Shown here: positions 20,501-30,570 of the stretch, in pieces | Position numbering within the stretch: the stretch's first letter is position 1 | Layout of the letters: each line of letters opens with the position of its first letter | From: Prauserella aidingensis | GTDB taxonomy: Bacteria; Actinomycetota; Actinomycetes; Mycobacteriales; Pseudonocardiaceae | Assembly: GCF_024171865.1 (NCBI RefSeq) | Contig: NZ_JAMTCN010000021.1 | Location: 27,012 to 91,011, forward strand | Direction of reading: 5' to 3' | Length of the DNA stretch: 64,000 nt | The notes under the pieces: generated by a model | Told to the model about the DNA's origin: nothing | Seen by the model: only the letters and a program-made list of their open reading frames with translations | The model's database searches: none | Program-made: the position numbers and the translations under genes

Positions 20501-21371
20501 GCACCTCGGTGACGGCCAGGGCCGCGTGATGATCTACGACTCGGCGCTGTCCGAGTACGCGGCGGTCGGCTTCGAGTACGGCTACTCGGTGGCCAACTCG
20601 GACGCGCTGGTGATGTGGGAGGCGCAGTTCGGCGACTTCGTCAACGGTGCCCAGTCGGTCATCGACGAGTACATCTCCTCCGGCGAGGCCAAGTGGGGCC
20701 AGCTCTCCGACGTCGTGCTGCTGCTGCCGCACGGTCACGAGGGCCAGGGCCCCGACCACACGTCGGGCCGGATCGAGCGTTTCCTGCAGCTGTGCGCGGA
20801 GGGGTCGATGACGGTGGCCGTGCCGTCGACGCCCGCGAACTACTTCCACCTGCTGCGCCGCCACGCCCTCGACGGTGTCAAGCGGCCGCTGATCGTCTTC
20901 ACGCCGAAGTCGATGCTGCGCAACAAGGCCGCCACGTCGAACGTAGAGGACTTCACCGGTGACTCGAAGTTCCTGTCCGTCATCGACGACGCCGACGTCG
21001 ACCCGTCGAAGGCCCGCAAGGTGCTGCTGACCTCCGGCAAGCTGTACTGGGAGATGGTGGCCGAGCGGACGAAGCGAGAGATCGACGACGTCGCGATCGT
21101 GCGGGTCGAGCAGTACTACCCGCTGCCGAAGAAGAAGCTCGCCGAGGCGCTCGGCCGGTTCACCGCCGCCCAGCAGGTCGTGTGGGTGCAGGAGGAGCCG
21201 GAGAACCAGGGCGCCTGGCCGTACTTCGGCCTGAACCTGCCGCGCAAGCTGCCCGAGGTGCTGGGCAACCTGGACGTCGTGGCGCGCAGGCCGATGGCGG
21301 CTCCGTCGGCGGGCTCGTCGAAGGTGCACGAGGTCGAGCAGAAGGCGCTCATCACGAAGGCGTTCGAGTAG
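17553..21371 (+). CDS. kgd: Multifunctional 2-oxoglutarate decarboxylase/dehydrogenase E1 with E2-type domain
   Basis: 1272-residue TCA-cycle enzyme. It decarboxylates 2-oxoglutarate with thiamine diphosphate and, with E2/E3 partners, makes succinyl-CoA. Residues 1-40 ([23 protein letters not shown]) form the E1 N-terminal helix. A long Ala/Lys/Pro linker to about 165 follows. An E2-like acyltransferase domain comes next ([20 protein letters not shown] to [16 protein letters not shown], active His373). The E1 part contains [32 protein letters not shown] and [19 protein letters not shown]. This domain order is unique to actinobacterial Kgd/OdhA. The GTG at 17553 is the only start giving the conserved N-terminus. 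A 17-bp hairpin plus T-run ends it. Confidence 0.97.
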   Translation: MSSSSPASQFGPNEWLVEEMYDQFLADPSSVDAAWHEFFADFSPTQERKPDTTAADPSANGQAQAPAQAQGNGRATGPQAPKHVAPSDQASSAQQSSAQQSAGEAPAKASAPAKQAPAKASAPAPEAPATGDKKADAAKSDKAATGKADKAEKPEKSEPESKVLRGPAAAIAKNMDASLSVPTATSVRAVPAKLMADNRIVINNHLKRSRGGKISFTHLIGYAMIRALHAYPNMNRHYKVIDGKPHAVTPEHVNIGLAIDMPGKDGARNLVVASIKNCESMTFLQFWQSYEDIVRKARNNKLTADDFAGTTISLTNPGGIGTNHSVPRLQSGQGTIIGVGAMQYPAHYEGTSEKTLIALGVSKIMTLTSTYDHRIIQGAESGEFLKRIHELLLGADGFYDDIFTSLRIPYEPVRWVSDIPEGEIDKTARVLELIESYRMRGHLMADTDPLNYRQRRHEDLDVLSHGLTLWDLDREFAVGGFAGQEKMKLRDVLGVLRDSYCRTVGVEYTHILDPDERRWIQDRVEIPHDKPEPTVQKYVLSKLNAAEAFETFLQTKYVGQKRFSLEGGETVIPMLDTLLDKAAEHNLDEVVVGMPHRGRLNVLANIVGKPISQIFREFEGNLDPGQAHGSGDVKYHLGAEGKYFRMFGDGETRVSLTANPSHLETVDPVLEGIVRAKQDILDKGGDVDGFTVLPVLLHGDAAFAGQGVVAETLNLSLLRGYRTGGTVHVIINNQVGFTTAPEHARSSKYATDVAKMIGAPIIHVNGDDPEAAYWVARLAVDYRQAFNKDIVIDMICYRRRGHNEGDDPSMTQPGMYDIIDKKRSVRKTYTEALIGRGDISMEEAEAALRDFSSQLEHVFNEVRELEKHPVTPSPSVEEEQQVPANLPTAVSRETVEHIGDAFVNVPEGFNPHPRVKPVMDRRAKMAREGNIDWAFGELLAFGSLALQDKLVRLSGQDSRRGTFTQRHSVLIDRDSGKEYSPLQHLGDGQGRVMIYDSALSEYAAVGFEYGYSVANSDALVMWEAQFGDFVNGAQSVIDEYISSGEAKWGQLSDVVLLLPHGHEGQGPDHTSGRIERFLQLCAEGSMTVAVPSTPANYFHLLRRHALDGVKRPLIVFTPKSMLRNKAATSNVEDFTGDSKFLSVIDDADVDPSKARKVLLTSGKLYWEMVAERTKREIDDVAIVRVEQYYPLPKKKLAEALGRFTAAQQVVWVQEEPENQGAWPYFGLNLPRKLPEVLGNLDVVARRPMAAPSAGSSKVHEVEQKALITKAFE

Positions 21372-21387
21372 GCCACGATCCACGAAG

Positions 21388-21430
21388 AGCGGCCCGGCGG
21401 AGCAGGTGTTGCTCCGCCGGGCCGCTTTTT
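21388..21430 (+). terminator. Rho-independent terminator of kgd
   Basis: A perfect 17-bp stem (21388-21404 with 21410-21426; left arm AGCGGCCCGGCGGAGCA), a GGTGT loop and a following T5 run, starting 16 bp after the kgd stop. Confidence 0.95.
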
Positions 21431-21481
21431 GTACCACCCACCCGGTGACGAGTAGCCGATACGCCACGTGACCACCCGATG

Positions 21482-21530
21482 CCCCAAGGGCACCTTGGTG
21501 GCGTTGAGTGCCACCAAGGTGCCCTTGGGG
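21482..21530. repeat. Dispersed palindrome, copy A (convergent kgd/protease gap)
   Basis: A perfect 21-bp inverted repeat around a 7-nt loop (GTTGAGT). The left arm begins CCCCAAGGGCACCTTGG and the right arm is its exact complement. Near-identical elements occur at 25244-25294 and 37358-37408, each between two convergent genes. Probably a bidirectional terminator as well as a repeated element. Confidence 0.9.
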
Positions 21531-21588
21531 GTTTTCAGGGATGTACCCGGTCGGGGGTGTGAACCGGGGACGGTGCGTCAGGCCGGTC

Positions 21589-23148
21589 TCACAGAGTGAG
21601 GGTCCAGCTGTTCAGCGAACCGGTGTCCCACGAGAAGGCGTCGGTCACGCGCAGCGTCCACTCGCCGTTCGGCTCGGAAACGCCAGACAGGTCGACCGTG
21701 TACGTCTCGTTGATGTCGTTGCCGGAGTCGTACGCCGACGACTTCAGGTTGTACTCCGAACCGTCCGGGGCGACCAGGTCCAGCGCGATGTCGCCGCGGT
21801 AGGAGTGGGTGATGTCCACGGCCACCGTGGCGTCGGCCGACGCGGCCTCACAGCCGGAGATCGAGACCGTGCTGGTCGTCGAACCGGCGTCCGGGATGGC
21901 GGTCGTCTCGTTGTTCGTGACGGCCTCGCAGTTGCCCGGCTCGGGGTCCGGCTCGTCCGGCGGCGTGGAGCCGTCGGCGACCACGTTCAGGAGCACGTTC
22001 GGCGAACCGCTGCCCGGGTTGGACACGACACCCTCGGAACCGCCGGAGACCAGCGCGTCACCGACCTGCTGCGGGGACGCACCCTGGTTCGCGGACAGGT
22101 AGACCGCGGCCGCGCCCACGACGTGCGGGGTCGCCATCGACGTGCCGGAGATCGTGTTCTCCGAGGTGTCGCTGTCGATCCACGCCGAGGTGATGTCACT
22201 GCCCGGGGCGAAGATGTCCACACAGGACCCGATGTTGGAGAAGCTCGAACGGGCGTCGGTGTCGGTCGTGGAGCCGACCGTGATGCCCTCCGGGGTGCGG
22301 GCGGGCGACGAGTTGCACGCGTCGGCGCCGTAGTCGTTGCCCGCGGCCAGACCGTAGGTCACGCCGGAGGCGATGGAGTTCTGGACGGCCTCGTCGATGG
22401 CGGCCGAGGCGCCGCCGCCGAGGCTCATGTTCGCGACCGACGGGCCCGAAGAGTTCTCCGTGACCCAGTCGATGCCCGCGATGACACCCGCGTTGGTGCC
22501 GCTGCCCTGGCAGTTCAGCACCCGCACGCCGACCAGGTCGACGTTCTTGGCGACGCCGTAGTCGGTGCCGCCGACGGTGCCGGCGACGTGCGTGCCGTGG
22601 CCGTTGCAGTCGGTCGCGTCGTTGTCACCGTCGACCGCGTCGTAGCCGTGGGAGGCCCGGCCGCCGAAGTCCTCGTGGGAGGTGAGGATGCCGGTGTCGA
22701 TGATGTAGGCCGTGACGCCGTCACCGTCGTTCGGCGACGAGTAGTTGTCGTCCAGCGGCAGGTCGGGCTGGTCGATGCGGTCCAGGCCCCACGACGGCGG
22801 GTTCGCCTGGTCCGCCGCGGTGTGCATGGTCTGCACCTGCTCGACGTAGTCGACGGCCGGATCGGCCGCGATGCGCTTGGCCAGCGCCTCGGACATCTCC
22901 GCCGAATAGCCGTTCAGCACACTCGAGAACGTGTGCTTGACGTCGCCGCCGAGGTCGGCGGCCGTGGTCATGACGCCGTCCTTCAGCTTGACGATGTAGT
23001 TGCCCTCGACTGCGGTCTCTGCGTTGGCACCGATGATGGTGCCCTCCTGCGGTGCCGCGCCCGCGGTGCCCGCCATGCCCAGCACGAGTGCCGCGGCGGC
23101 TGTGCCCACCCCGACGGCCGTGCCGGCCTTTCGCTTGTCGCTACGCAC
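21589..23148 (-). CDS. Secreted subtilisin-family serine protease with C-terminal P-domain
   Basis: 519 residues, aqualysin/proteinase-K type. A signal peptide (to about A32) is followed by an inhibitor-I9 propeptide (GNYIVKLKDG to about residue 108). The S8 catalytic domain has Asp151 (YIIDTGI), His184 (GHGTHVAGT), Asn271 (AAGND) and Ser337 (GTSMATPH). A short Pro/Glu/Asp linker leads to a proprotein-convertase P-domain from about 379 (SYRGDIALDLVAPDGSEY, NGEWTLRVTDAFSWDTGSLNSWTLTL). The GTG start at 23148 is fixed by GGAAGGGA 6-13 bp upstream and by the start of the signal peptide. The extracellular enzyme is likely self-activating and used for protein scavenging. It is convergent with kgd. 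Confidence 0.93.
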   Translation of the reverse strand: MRSDKRKAGTAVGVGTAAAALVLGMAGTAGAAPQEGTIIGANAETAVEGNYIVKLKDGVMTTAADLGGDVKHTFSSVLNGYSAEMSEALAKRIAADPAVDYVEQVQTMHTAADQANPPSWGLDRIDQPDLPLDDNYSSPNDGDGVTAYIIDTGILTSHEDFGGRASHGYDAVDGDNDATDCNGHGTHVAGTVGGTDYGVAKNVDLVGVRVLNCQGSGTNAGVIAGIDWVTENSSGPSVANMSLGGGASAAIDEAVQNSIASGVTYGLAAGNDYGADACNSSPARTPEGITVGSTTDTDARSSFSNIGSCVDIFAPGSDITSAWIDSDTSENTISGTSMATPHVVGAAAVYLSANQGASPQQVGDALVSGGSEGVVSNPGSGSPNVLLNVVADGSTPPDEPDPEPGNCEAVTNNETTAIPDAGSTTSTVSISGCEAASADATVAVDITHSYRGDIALDLVAPDGSEYNLKSSAYDSGNDINETYTVDLSGVSEPNGEWTLRVTDAFSWDTGSLNSWTLTL

Positions 23149-23805
23149 GGTTTTCCCTTCCGTTCGAACTTTGTCCGGAATAACTCGAGACAGTAACGAG
23201 ACCGAAGCGAGAACAAATCCCCCCGATTTTTCATGGAATTGCAACCAAAGTCGGATTGCTGCTCCGTTTGCAGCAAGCGCAGCGGCGCAATGGTCCACTC
23301 CTCGAGGCGGAACGGTTTCGATTCGTGACCGTGCGGCGCGACCTCCGTTGCATCGCACAGGCAGAACCATTCGTTCAGCCCCCTCCGAAGGTCTGGAACG
23401 AAGGTCGTAGCGGCGAGCTTCGTGACGAGAAAGACACCTCGTGGCCACCCGGCACACTTTCCGCCAAGCGGAAGGAACACGGCAGATGACATCCCGGATG
23501 CGCGATTCTTCCGAAGATCGGACGCCCGCGACCGATGCGGAAGCGATCCGCGTCCCTGCCCTCCCGGCGGGACACTCCGGCGGGCACGGAACCGCGGGCG
23601 GAACCCGAGACCATTCGGACGGAAGTCGATTCCCCGTTCGATATCGCACCGCGGCGCCTGCGCCCGCGCCGCGGTGCGACAGAGCGTCTCCTCCACCGGG
23701 GACGGGGTCCGCGAGACGTCGCGGACCGCAGTGTCGTCGGCGACCGCGCGTAACCGGCCGATCCTGGCGCCGACCGCGACCTGCGGAGCCAATAGGGTAG
23801 GCGCC
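23149..23805. other. 657-bp divergent promoter region; no gene recognised
   Basis: The region separates the protease and polyamine-synthase-like genes. Base composition is lower in GC near 23150-23260 (for example GATTTTTCATGGAATTGCAACC), consistent with a long untranslated leader and promoter for the protease. I see no conserved open frame, tRNA or obvious operator. Confidence 0.6.
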
Positions 23806-25233
23806 ATGAATTCGGTGCGTCAGGTGTTCGGCGTGGACGCGAAGTCGCTGCGATCCGCCATCGCGTTACTGGCCGAGCGCAGCTGGCAGTTCGACGATCT
23901 CGTGCGCGAACTGGCCGCTCCCCGGCGCACGGTCGAGGAACTGCTCCAGGCCCTCGGCGACGACCTCGAACGCGACGGCGACCACGTCCGGCTACGGCCC
24001 GACGTGGTCGACGCCCACCGCGAGGAGGCGGGCAGCCCGCACGCCACCGACGGGCTCGAAGCGGAGGTGGCGCGCCACATCGCGCACGTACCGCCGCCGC
24101 TGCCCGCGCTCGACCACGTGCAGGCCACCGCCGACACGGTCGTGCGCCGCGCCCGCTGGCTCGACGAACACTACGACCTGCGCACCACCCGGCTGACGTT
24201 CCTCGGCGACCACGACCTGACGTCCCTGGCGGTACGGGCGCTGCGCCCCGAGTCCGACCTGACCGTGATCGACGTCGACGACCGGATCCTCGACTACGTC
24301 GACCGCCAGAGCTCCCGCACGATCCGGACCGTCCACGCAGACCTGCGATTCGGCCTTCCACTGTCGGTGATGGGCAAGGCCGACATCGTGTTCAGCGACC
24401 CGCCGTACACCCCGGAGGGCATGGCGTTGTTCGCCACACGTGGCCTCGAATGCCTCGCCGATCCGCCCGCGGGCCGCCTGGTGCTCGCCTACGGCTACAG
24501 CCCCCGCCACCCCGCGCTCGGCCACCGCACGCAGCGGGCGCTGGTCGGACTGGGCCTCGCCTTCGAGTCGATCGTGCCCGGCTTCCACCGCTACAGCGGT
24601 GCACAGGCGATCGGCAGCGCAGCGGACCTGTACGTCTGCCAGCCCACCACGAAGGCCCGCAAAGGCGGCAGGAAGACCAGCAAACAGACGATCTACACGC
24701 GCGGTGCCCAGTCGCTCGAGGCGGGTGAGACCACGAACGAACTGCTGACGGCGCTGCGGACCATCGCCGGCCAGAACGGGCTGGACGTCGAGGAACGCGG
24801 CGCCGACTGGACGAAACCGGTCACGACCAAGCCGGGCACGGCCGTGGCCGTCGACCTCGGGGCGGACCCCGGGCCGTGGCTGCTGCGCACGCTGCTGGCC
24901 GTCAACGCCGACCGCGTGGCGGTGCTGCTGCCCAACTCGCACCCCGACCTCGCCGACGCCGCGTCGCAACGCGGCCTCACCGAACTGATCGGGCCGAAGT
25001 ACCGTCTCCGCCTGTTGCGCAGCACGCCGGACAACACGCACGCGGTGGTCGTGGCCGAGCCGCCCGCCACCGCGACCGGTCACACCGACGCGGCGGCCCG
25101 TGCCGTGCTCACACGGGCACACGGGCGACTGGGCAACATCTGGCCGGACGCCCCCGACGACGTGTCCGACGACCGGCTCATCGACCTGCCGCGCCACCGC
25201 GTCGCCGAGGTCCGTCACGAACTCGCCGACTGA
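23806..25233 (+). CDS. BpsA-like protein: branched-chain polyamine synthase family
   Basis: 475 residues. An N-terminal winged-helix-like segment (AIALLAERSWQFDDLVRELAAPRRTVEELLQAL) precedes a Rossmann-type domain resembling N4-bis(aminopropyl)spermidine synthase of thermophiles. It has FLGDHDLTSLAVRALRP (compare the acidic GD-D motif of BpsA), VIDVDDRILDYV and FSDPPYTPEG. A second domain from about 300 to the end (GTAVAVDLGADPGPWLLRTLLAVNADRVAVLLPN) looks like a further, divergent half. Family members transfer aminopropyl groups from decarboxylated S-adenosylmethionine to spermidine; the activity of this mesophile-type protein is unproven. ATG at 23806 lacks a clear ribosome site. A repeat-element terminator follows. 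Confidence 0.75.
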   Translation: MNSVRQVFGVDAKSLRSAIALLAERSWQFDDLVRELAAPRRTVEELLQALGDDLERDGDHVRLRPDVVDAHREEAGSPHATDGLEAEVARHIAHVPPPLPALDHVQATADTVVRRARWLDEHYDLRTTRLTFLGDHDLTSLAVRALRPESDLTVIDVDDRILDYVDRQSSRTIRTVHADLRFGLPLSVMGKADIVFSDPPYTPEGMALFATRGLECLADPPAGRLVLAYGYSPRHPALGHRTQRALVGLGLAFESIVPGFHRYSGAQAIGSAADLYVCQPTTKARKGGRKTSKQTIYTRGAQSLEAGETTNELLTALRTIAGQNGLDVEERGADWTKPVTTKPGTAVAVDLGADPGPWLLRTLLAVNADRVAVLLPNSHPDLADAASQRGLTELIGPKYRLRLLRSTPDNTHAVVVAEPPATATGHTDAAARAVLTRAHGRLGNIWPDAPDDVSDDRLIDLPRHRVAEVRHELAD

Positions 25234-25243
25234 CGACGTGAAG

Positions 25244-25294
25244 CCCCCAGGGGCACTTTGGTTGCGTTCAACGCCACCAAAGTGCCCTTGGGGG
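25244..25294. repeat. Dispersed palindrome, copy B (convergent gap)
   Basis: 51 bp, an imperfect version of the element at 21482-21530. The left arm begins CCCCCAGGGGCACTTTGG and the right arm ends AAGTGCCCTTGGGGG, with two mismatched pairs. It lies 10 bp after the BpsA-like stop and 26 bp before the malic enzyme stop, so it can terminate both. Confidence 0.88.
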
Positions 25295-25320
25295 CAGTGC
25301 CCGGTACCTGGTTCGCGGCG

Positions 25321-26487
25321 TCAGCCGACGACGCCGTCGGCCTCCGCTGCCTTGGTGACGGCCGTGGCGACCTCCTCGGCCACCCTCGGGTCGAGCGGAC
25401 TCGGCACGATGCGATCGGCCGACAGCTCGTCGGCGGCCACCGACACGATCGCCTCGGCCGCCGCGAGCTTCATGTTCTCCGTAATCGCCCGCGCACCGGC
25501 GTCCAGCGCGCCGCGGAACACACCCGGGAACGCCAGCACGTTGTTGATCTGGTTCGGGAAGTCACTGCGGCCGGTCGCCACGACGGACGCGTACTTCGCC
25601 GCGACGTCCGGGTGAACCTCCGGGTCCGGATTGGACAGTGCGAACACGATCGGCTGCGGCGCCATGGTCGCGAGCAGGTTCTCGTCGATCGTCGCACTCG
25701 ACAGGCCGATGAACACGTCCGCACCGGCCATCGCCTCGTCGATCCCGCCGCGCAGGCCCGCCGCGTTGGTCGTCTCGGCCAGCTCGGACTTGATCGCGTT
25801 GAGATTGTCCCTGCCCGCGTGGATGATCCCGCGCGAGTCGAGCATCGTCACGTCGCCGACACCCGCGGCCTGCAGGATCTTCGCGCACGCCACCCCCGCG
25901 GCGCCCGCGCCGGAGATCACCACACGCTGGTCGGCGATGTCCCGGCCGGCCACGAGGTTCGCGCCCCGCAGCGCGGCAAGCACCACGATGGCCGTGCCGT
26001 GCTGGTCGTCGTGCATGACCGGACAGTCCAGCGCGTCCTTGAGCTTGTCCTCGAGCTCGAAGCACCGCGGCGCCGACACGTCCTCCAGGTTCACCGCACC
26101 GAACGACGGGCGCAGCCGCACCAGGGTCTCGACGATCTCGTCGACGTTGCTGGTGTCCAGCACGAGCGGGATCGAGTCCAACCCGGCGAACGTCTTGAAC
26201 AGAACCGACTTGCCCTCCATGACCGGCAGCGATGCGCTCGCGCCGATGTCACCGAGTCCGAGTACCGCCGTGCCGTCGCTGACCACTGCCACGAGCCGGT
26301 CGGCCCACGTGTACCGCTTCGCGAGCTCGGGCTGCTGCTCGATCGCGCGGCTGACCTTCGCTACCCCGGGGGTGTAGGCGATGGACAGGTCACGCGCCTG
26401 CGTGATGGGCCGAGTGGCCGACACGGAGAGCTTGCCGCCCTCGTGTCCGCCGAAGATGTCGTCGTCACTCACCTGAGCTTGGGACAC
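25321..26487 (-). CDS. NAD(P)-dependent malic enzyme
   Basis: 388-residue short-form malic enzyme, oxidative decarboxylation of malate to pyruvate. It has the N-domain motifs LSIAYTPGVAKVSRAI (catalytic Tyr) and FKTFAGLDSIPLVLDT, acidic metal ligands in NLEDVSAPRCFELEDKL, PVMHDDQHGTAIVVLAAL, and the NAD site VVISGAGAAGVACAKILQAAG. FALSNPDPEVHPD and NQINNVLAFPGVFRGALDAGA are also typical. A GTG at 26487 with CTGGAG 8 bp upstream gives the usual length. An upstream in-frame ATG at 26529 lies inside a hairpin and would add 14 unlike residues. It supplies pyruvate and NAD(P)H beside the TCA enzyme Kgd. Confidence 0.95.
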   Translation of the reverse strand: MSQAQVSDDDIFGGHEGGKLSVSATRPITQARDLSIAYTPGVAKVSRAIEQQPELAKRYTWADRLVAVVSDGTAVLGLGDIGASASLPVMEGKSVLFKTFAGLDSIPLVLDTSNVDEIVETLVRLRPSFGAVNLEDVSAPRCFELEDKLKDALDCPVMHDDQHGTAIVVLAALRGANLVAGRDIADQRVVISGAGAAGVACAKILQAAGVGDVTMLDSRGIIHAGRDNLNAIKSELAETTNAAGLRGGIDEAMAGADVFIGLSSATIDENLLATMAPQPIVFALSNPDPEVHPDVAAKYASVVATGRSDFPNQINNVLAFPGVFRGALDAGARAITENMKLAAAEAIVSVAADELSADRIVPSPLDPRVAEEVATAVTKAAEADGVVG

Positions 26488-26517
26488 GTCTATCTCCAGG
26501 GCTGAAAAAGGGAAATC

Positions 26518-26538
26518 ACCGACGGGCATCCCGTCGGT
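26518..26538 (-). promoter_or_regulatory. Leader hairpin before malic enzyme
   Basis: A perfect 9-bp stem, ACCGACGGG with CCCGTCGGT around a CAT loop, lies 31 bp upstream of the GTG. On the coding strand it is followed by GATTTCCCTTTTTC. It could be an attenuator or could stabilise the leader; function unknown. Confidence 0.4.
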
Positions 26539-26771
26539 TCGCGTGGGCTCCTTGGTCCCGGCGACTCGGCGCGGTAGCACCGTCTGCCGGCAAGGTGTCC
26601 GTCATAAGGCCCTTGGTTCAGGCGTAGCCGCGGACGCGGCGGTTCGCCCAGTGTGACATCTCCGCGGGCGATCGGCCGTGCCGGTGCGGCCCGGATCACA
26701 AAGATCGACCCGTTTTCGCAGGTCACATCGCCAATAGCAAGACGGACATCCGACTTGCGTGGCACGTGAAG

Positions 26772-26904
26772 CCCGCTACGCGGGGCTGCCTACGGCCCTC
26801 CCGTCATCCTCCGCCACCCGACCGGACCCGCTACGCAGGGCTCCATAGGGCCCTCCCGTCGCCCGCCACCACCCAACCGGACCCGCTACGCGGGGCTGCC
26901 TACG
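26772..26904. repeat. 55-bp tandem repeat before the epimerase gene
   Basis: Units start at 26772, 26827 and 26882, each opening CCCGCTACGC(G/A)GGGCT and the first two sharing GGCCCTCCCGTC further in. The third is truncated about 9 bp before the epimerase ATG. The unit core CCCGCTACGCGGGG is itself nearly palindromic. Two full copies plus part of a third fill the divergent region with malic enzyme. Confidence 0.8.
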
Positions 26905-26912
26905 ATTCAGGC

Positions 26913-27524
26913 ATGCACGCCCGCGCGCTGGCCGTTCCGCACGCCATGGAGTTCACCCCGCCCGTCTTCCCCGATCACCGTGGGCTGTTCACCGCCCCGT
27001 TCCAGGAACCGGCGTTCCTCGACGCCGTCGGGCACCCCATGACGGTGGCGCAGACGAACCACAGCGTGTCGCGGCGCGGCACGGTCCGCGGGATCCACTT
27101 CACCGACGTGCCCCCCGGCCAGGGCAAGTACGTCTACTGCCCCAAGGGCTCCCTGCTGGACGTCGTCGTGGACCTGCGCACGGGCTCGCCCACGTTCGGC
27201 GCATGGGACACGGTGACGCTCGACAGTCACACGTTCCGAGGGGTGTACATCGCCGAAGGACTGGGCCACGGCTTCATCGCGCTGGACGACGACACCGTGA
27301 TGTCGTACCTGTGCTCGACGTCGTACAACCCGCCCGCCGAGCACGGCATCGACCCGCTCGACCCGGCCCTCGGCCTGCCGTGGCCCGACGACGTCGAGTA
27401 CGTCCTCTCCGACAAGGACCGCGCGGCGCCGTCACTCGCCGAGGCCCGCGACGCCGGCCTGCTGCCCCGCTACGAGGACTGCCTCGCCCGCTACGCCGAG
27501 CTCCGCGCGAACGCACCCGCCTGA
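26913..27524 (+). CDS. dTDP-4-dehydrorhamnose 3,5-epimerase family protein
   Basis: 203-residue cupin of the RmlC family. It carries the catalytic His in VRGIHFTDVPPGQGKYVYCPKG (His plus the following Lys), the second acid/base region in EGLGHGFIALDDDTVMSYLCSTSYNP, and the C-terminal DPLDPALGLPWP that closes over the sugar nucleotide. Length is normal. No rmlA, rmlB or rmlD lies nearby, so it is an orphan. It may serve rhamnose supply for the arabinogalactan linker or a deoxysugar of a natural product. ATG at 26913 comes straight after the 55-bp tandem repeats, with no clear ribosome site. Confidence 0.85.
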   Translation: MHARALAVPHAMEFTPPVFPDHRGLFTAPFQEPAFLDAVGHPMTVAQTNHSVSRRGTVRGIHFTDVPPGQGKYVYCPKGSLLDVVVDLRTGSPTFGAWDTVTLDSHTFRGVYIAEGLGHGFIALDDDTVMSYLCSTSYNPPAEHGIDPLDPALGLPWPDDVEYVLSDKDRAAPSLAEARDAGLLPRYEDCLARYAELRANAPA

Positions 27525-27556
27525 GGTCCGTCTCCTTTGGGGCGAGACGCCGGCGA

Positions 27557-29248
<1,692 letters not shown>

Positions 29249-29378
29249 TCACATCGCTACCGAAGTTCATCCGGTCAGCTTAATGGCGCCGCGCCAACAA
29301 GGTGTCACCTGCGCCCTGTGATCCTCGGCCTACCCGGCGTGCGGCTCTCCGCCGACCCGGCGCGCCCGACCGCAGTGC

Positions 29379-29879
29379 TCACGTCCTCGGCGTGAGCCAG
29401 ATCGTGATCTCGGCGGTGACGACCGTCCGACCCGCACGATCCCGGACGTCGACCGGCACGATCACCTCGACACCGTCGCCGCCGGCCGGAAGCTCCGGCA
29501 GTTCCGACAGCTCGGCAACGGCGGTCAGCGACGTCCGGGCCTTCGCGACGTACGACACCGACATCCCCTTCGGGATCCAGCGGTGAGTGGTCGGAACGGT
29601 CGCCTCGGCGAGCATGCCCATGGCGATCTCGGCGAGGTTGCAGGCGGCGATGGCGTGGAACGTGCCCAGGTGGTTGTGCACTCCCCACCACTTCGGGGCC
29701 GCCACCTCGCAACGGCCGGGCCGCATGTCCCGCACCCTCGGCAGCACCGAGCCGAAGTACGGCACGCGCAGGCACATCGCGGCGGAGAACACGCCCCTGC
29801 CGATCGCCGAGTCGGAGAGCTTCCGCCACATCGCATAGGTCGGGTTCGTCGCCGGGCCCGCCACGTCCTGAGAGGTCAT
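29379..29879 (-). CDS. DUF4442 hotdog-fold protein (thioesterase-like)
   Basis: 166 residues with a single hotdog domain, including GVHNHLGTFHAIAACNLAEIAMGMLAEA, the long central helix typical of DUF4442/PaaI-like folds. The strands VSYVAKARTSLTAVAEL and VVTAEITIWLTPRT follow. Related proteins hydrolyse acyl-CoA thioesters; activity here is not established. The ATG at 29879 lies 10 bp from a TTACCG-AC-CGGTAA palindrome and may be nearly leaderless. It is divergent from the phosphatase gene. Confidence 0.8.
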   Translation of the reverse strand: MTSQDVAGPATNPTYAMWRKLSDSAIGRGVFSAAMCLRVPYFGSVLPRVRDMRPGRCEVAAPKWWGVHNHLGTFHAIAACNLAEIAMGMLAEATVPTTHRWIPKGMSVSYVAKARTSLTAVAELSELPELPAGGDGVEVIVPVDVRDRAGRTVVTAEITIWLTPRT

Positions 29880-29888
29880 GTCGGCATA

Positions 29889-29902
29889 TTACCGACCGGT
29901 AA
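29889..29902. promoter_or_regulatory. Palindrome between divergent DUF4442 and phosphatase genes
   Basis: TTACCGACCGGTAA has six-base arms TTACCG/CGGTAA around AC. It starts 10 bp upstream of one start codon and ends 27 bp before the other, the expected place for a shared operator. Regulator unknown. Confidence 0.45.
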
Positions 29903-29928
29903 CCTTCGTGTCGGGATACGGTTCCCGC

Positions 29929-30519
29929 GTGTCCGAACACTCGATCCTGCTCATCCGGCACGGCCAGACCGAGTGGTCGGCCGCGGGCAAACACACCAGC
30001 CACACCGACGTCCCCCTGACCGGCGTCGGTGAGCGACAGGCACACGCGGCCGGCCGCACCTACGCCGTCCTGCACGGAGGCCGCCATCCGGCGCTGGTGC
30101 TGTCCAGCCCGCGGCTGCGCGCGGAGCACACGGCGAGACTGGCCGGCATCGACGTCGACGAGGCCACGGAGGACCTCGCCGAGTGGGACTACGGCCGGTA
30201 CGAGGGCACCACCACGGACGAGATCCACCGCACCGTCCCCGACTGGACACTGTGGACCGACGGCGCGCCGGACGGCGAGACCCCCGCACAGGTCGCGGCA
30301 CGCGGCGACCGCGTTCTCGACCGTGCCCGCGCGGCCCTGGCCGACGGCGACGTCGTACTCGTCGGGCACGGCCACTTCAGCCGCGTACTGATCGCCCGCT
30401 GGCTCGGCCTCGACGTGGCACTCGGGGAAGGCTTCCGCGTCGACCCGGCGAGCATCTCCGCACTCGGCTACGACCGTGGTGCGCCGCAGATCCGCCATCT
30501 CAACGTCCCGCCGACCTGA
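29929..30519 (+). CDS. Histidine phosphatase family protein
   Basis: 196 residues of the phosphoglycerate-mutase-like branch. It has the phospho-acceptor motif LLIRHGQTEWS near the N-terminus, SSPRLRAEHTARLAG, EWDYGRYEGTTTDEI and the second catalytic histidine in VLVGHGHFSRVLIARWLG. It is too small and lacks the signature residues for a glycolytic mutase, so a broad-specificity phosphatase (sugar phosphate or nucleotide) is likely. A GTG at 29929 starts right before the conserved strand. Nearest downstream gene is the acetyltransferase, 51 bp away on the same strand. Confidence 0.88.
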   Translation: MSEHSILLIRHGQTEWSAAGKHTSHTDVPLTGVGERQAHAAGRTYAVLHGGRHPALVLSSPRLRAEHTARLAGIDVDEATEDLAEWDYGRYEGTTTDEIHRTVPDWTLWTDGAPDGETPAQVAARGDRVLDRARAALADGDVVLVGHGHFSRVLIARWLGLDVALGEGFRVDPASISALGYDRGAPQIRHLNVPPT

Positions 30520-30570
30520 ACCCCGACCTCGCCCCCGGCGGGCGAGGGCCACGGTGCGAAGCTCGACACC

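Noticed and set aside
18537..21467. A 976-residue antisense frame over kgd
   Set aside because: Shadow of the kgd codons; composition is His/Val/Arg-rich without motifs.
21508..23196. Plus-strand frame starting inside the palindrome copy A
   Set aside because: It begins in the repeat (MPPRCPWG) and runs antisense through the protease.
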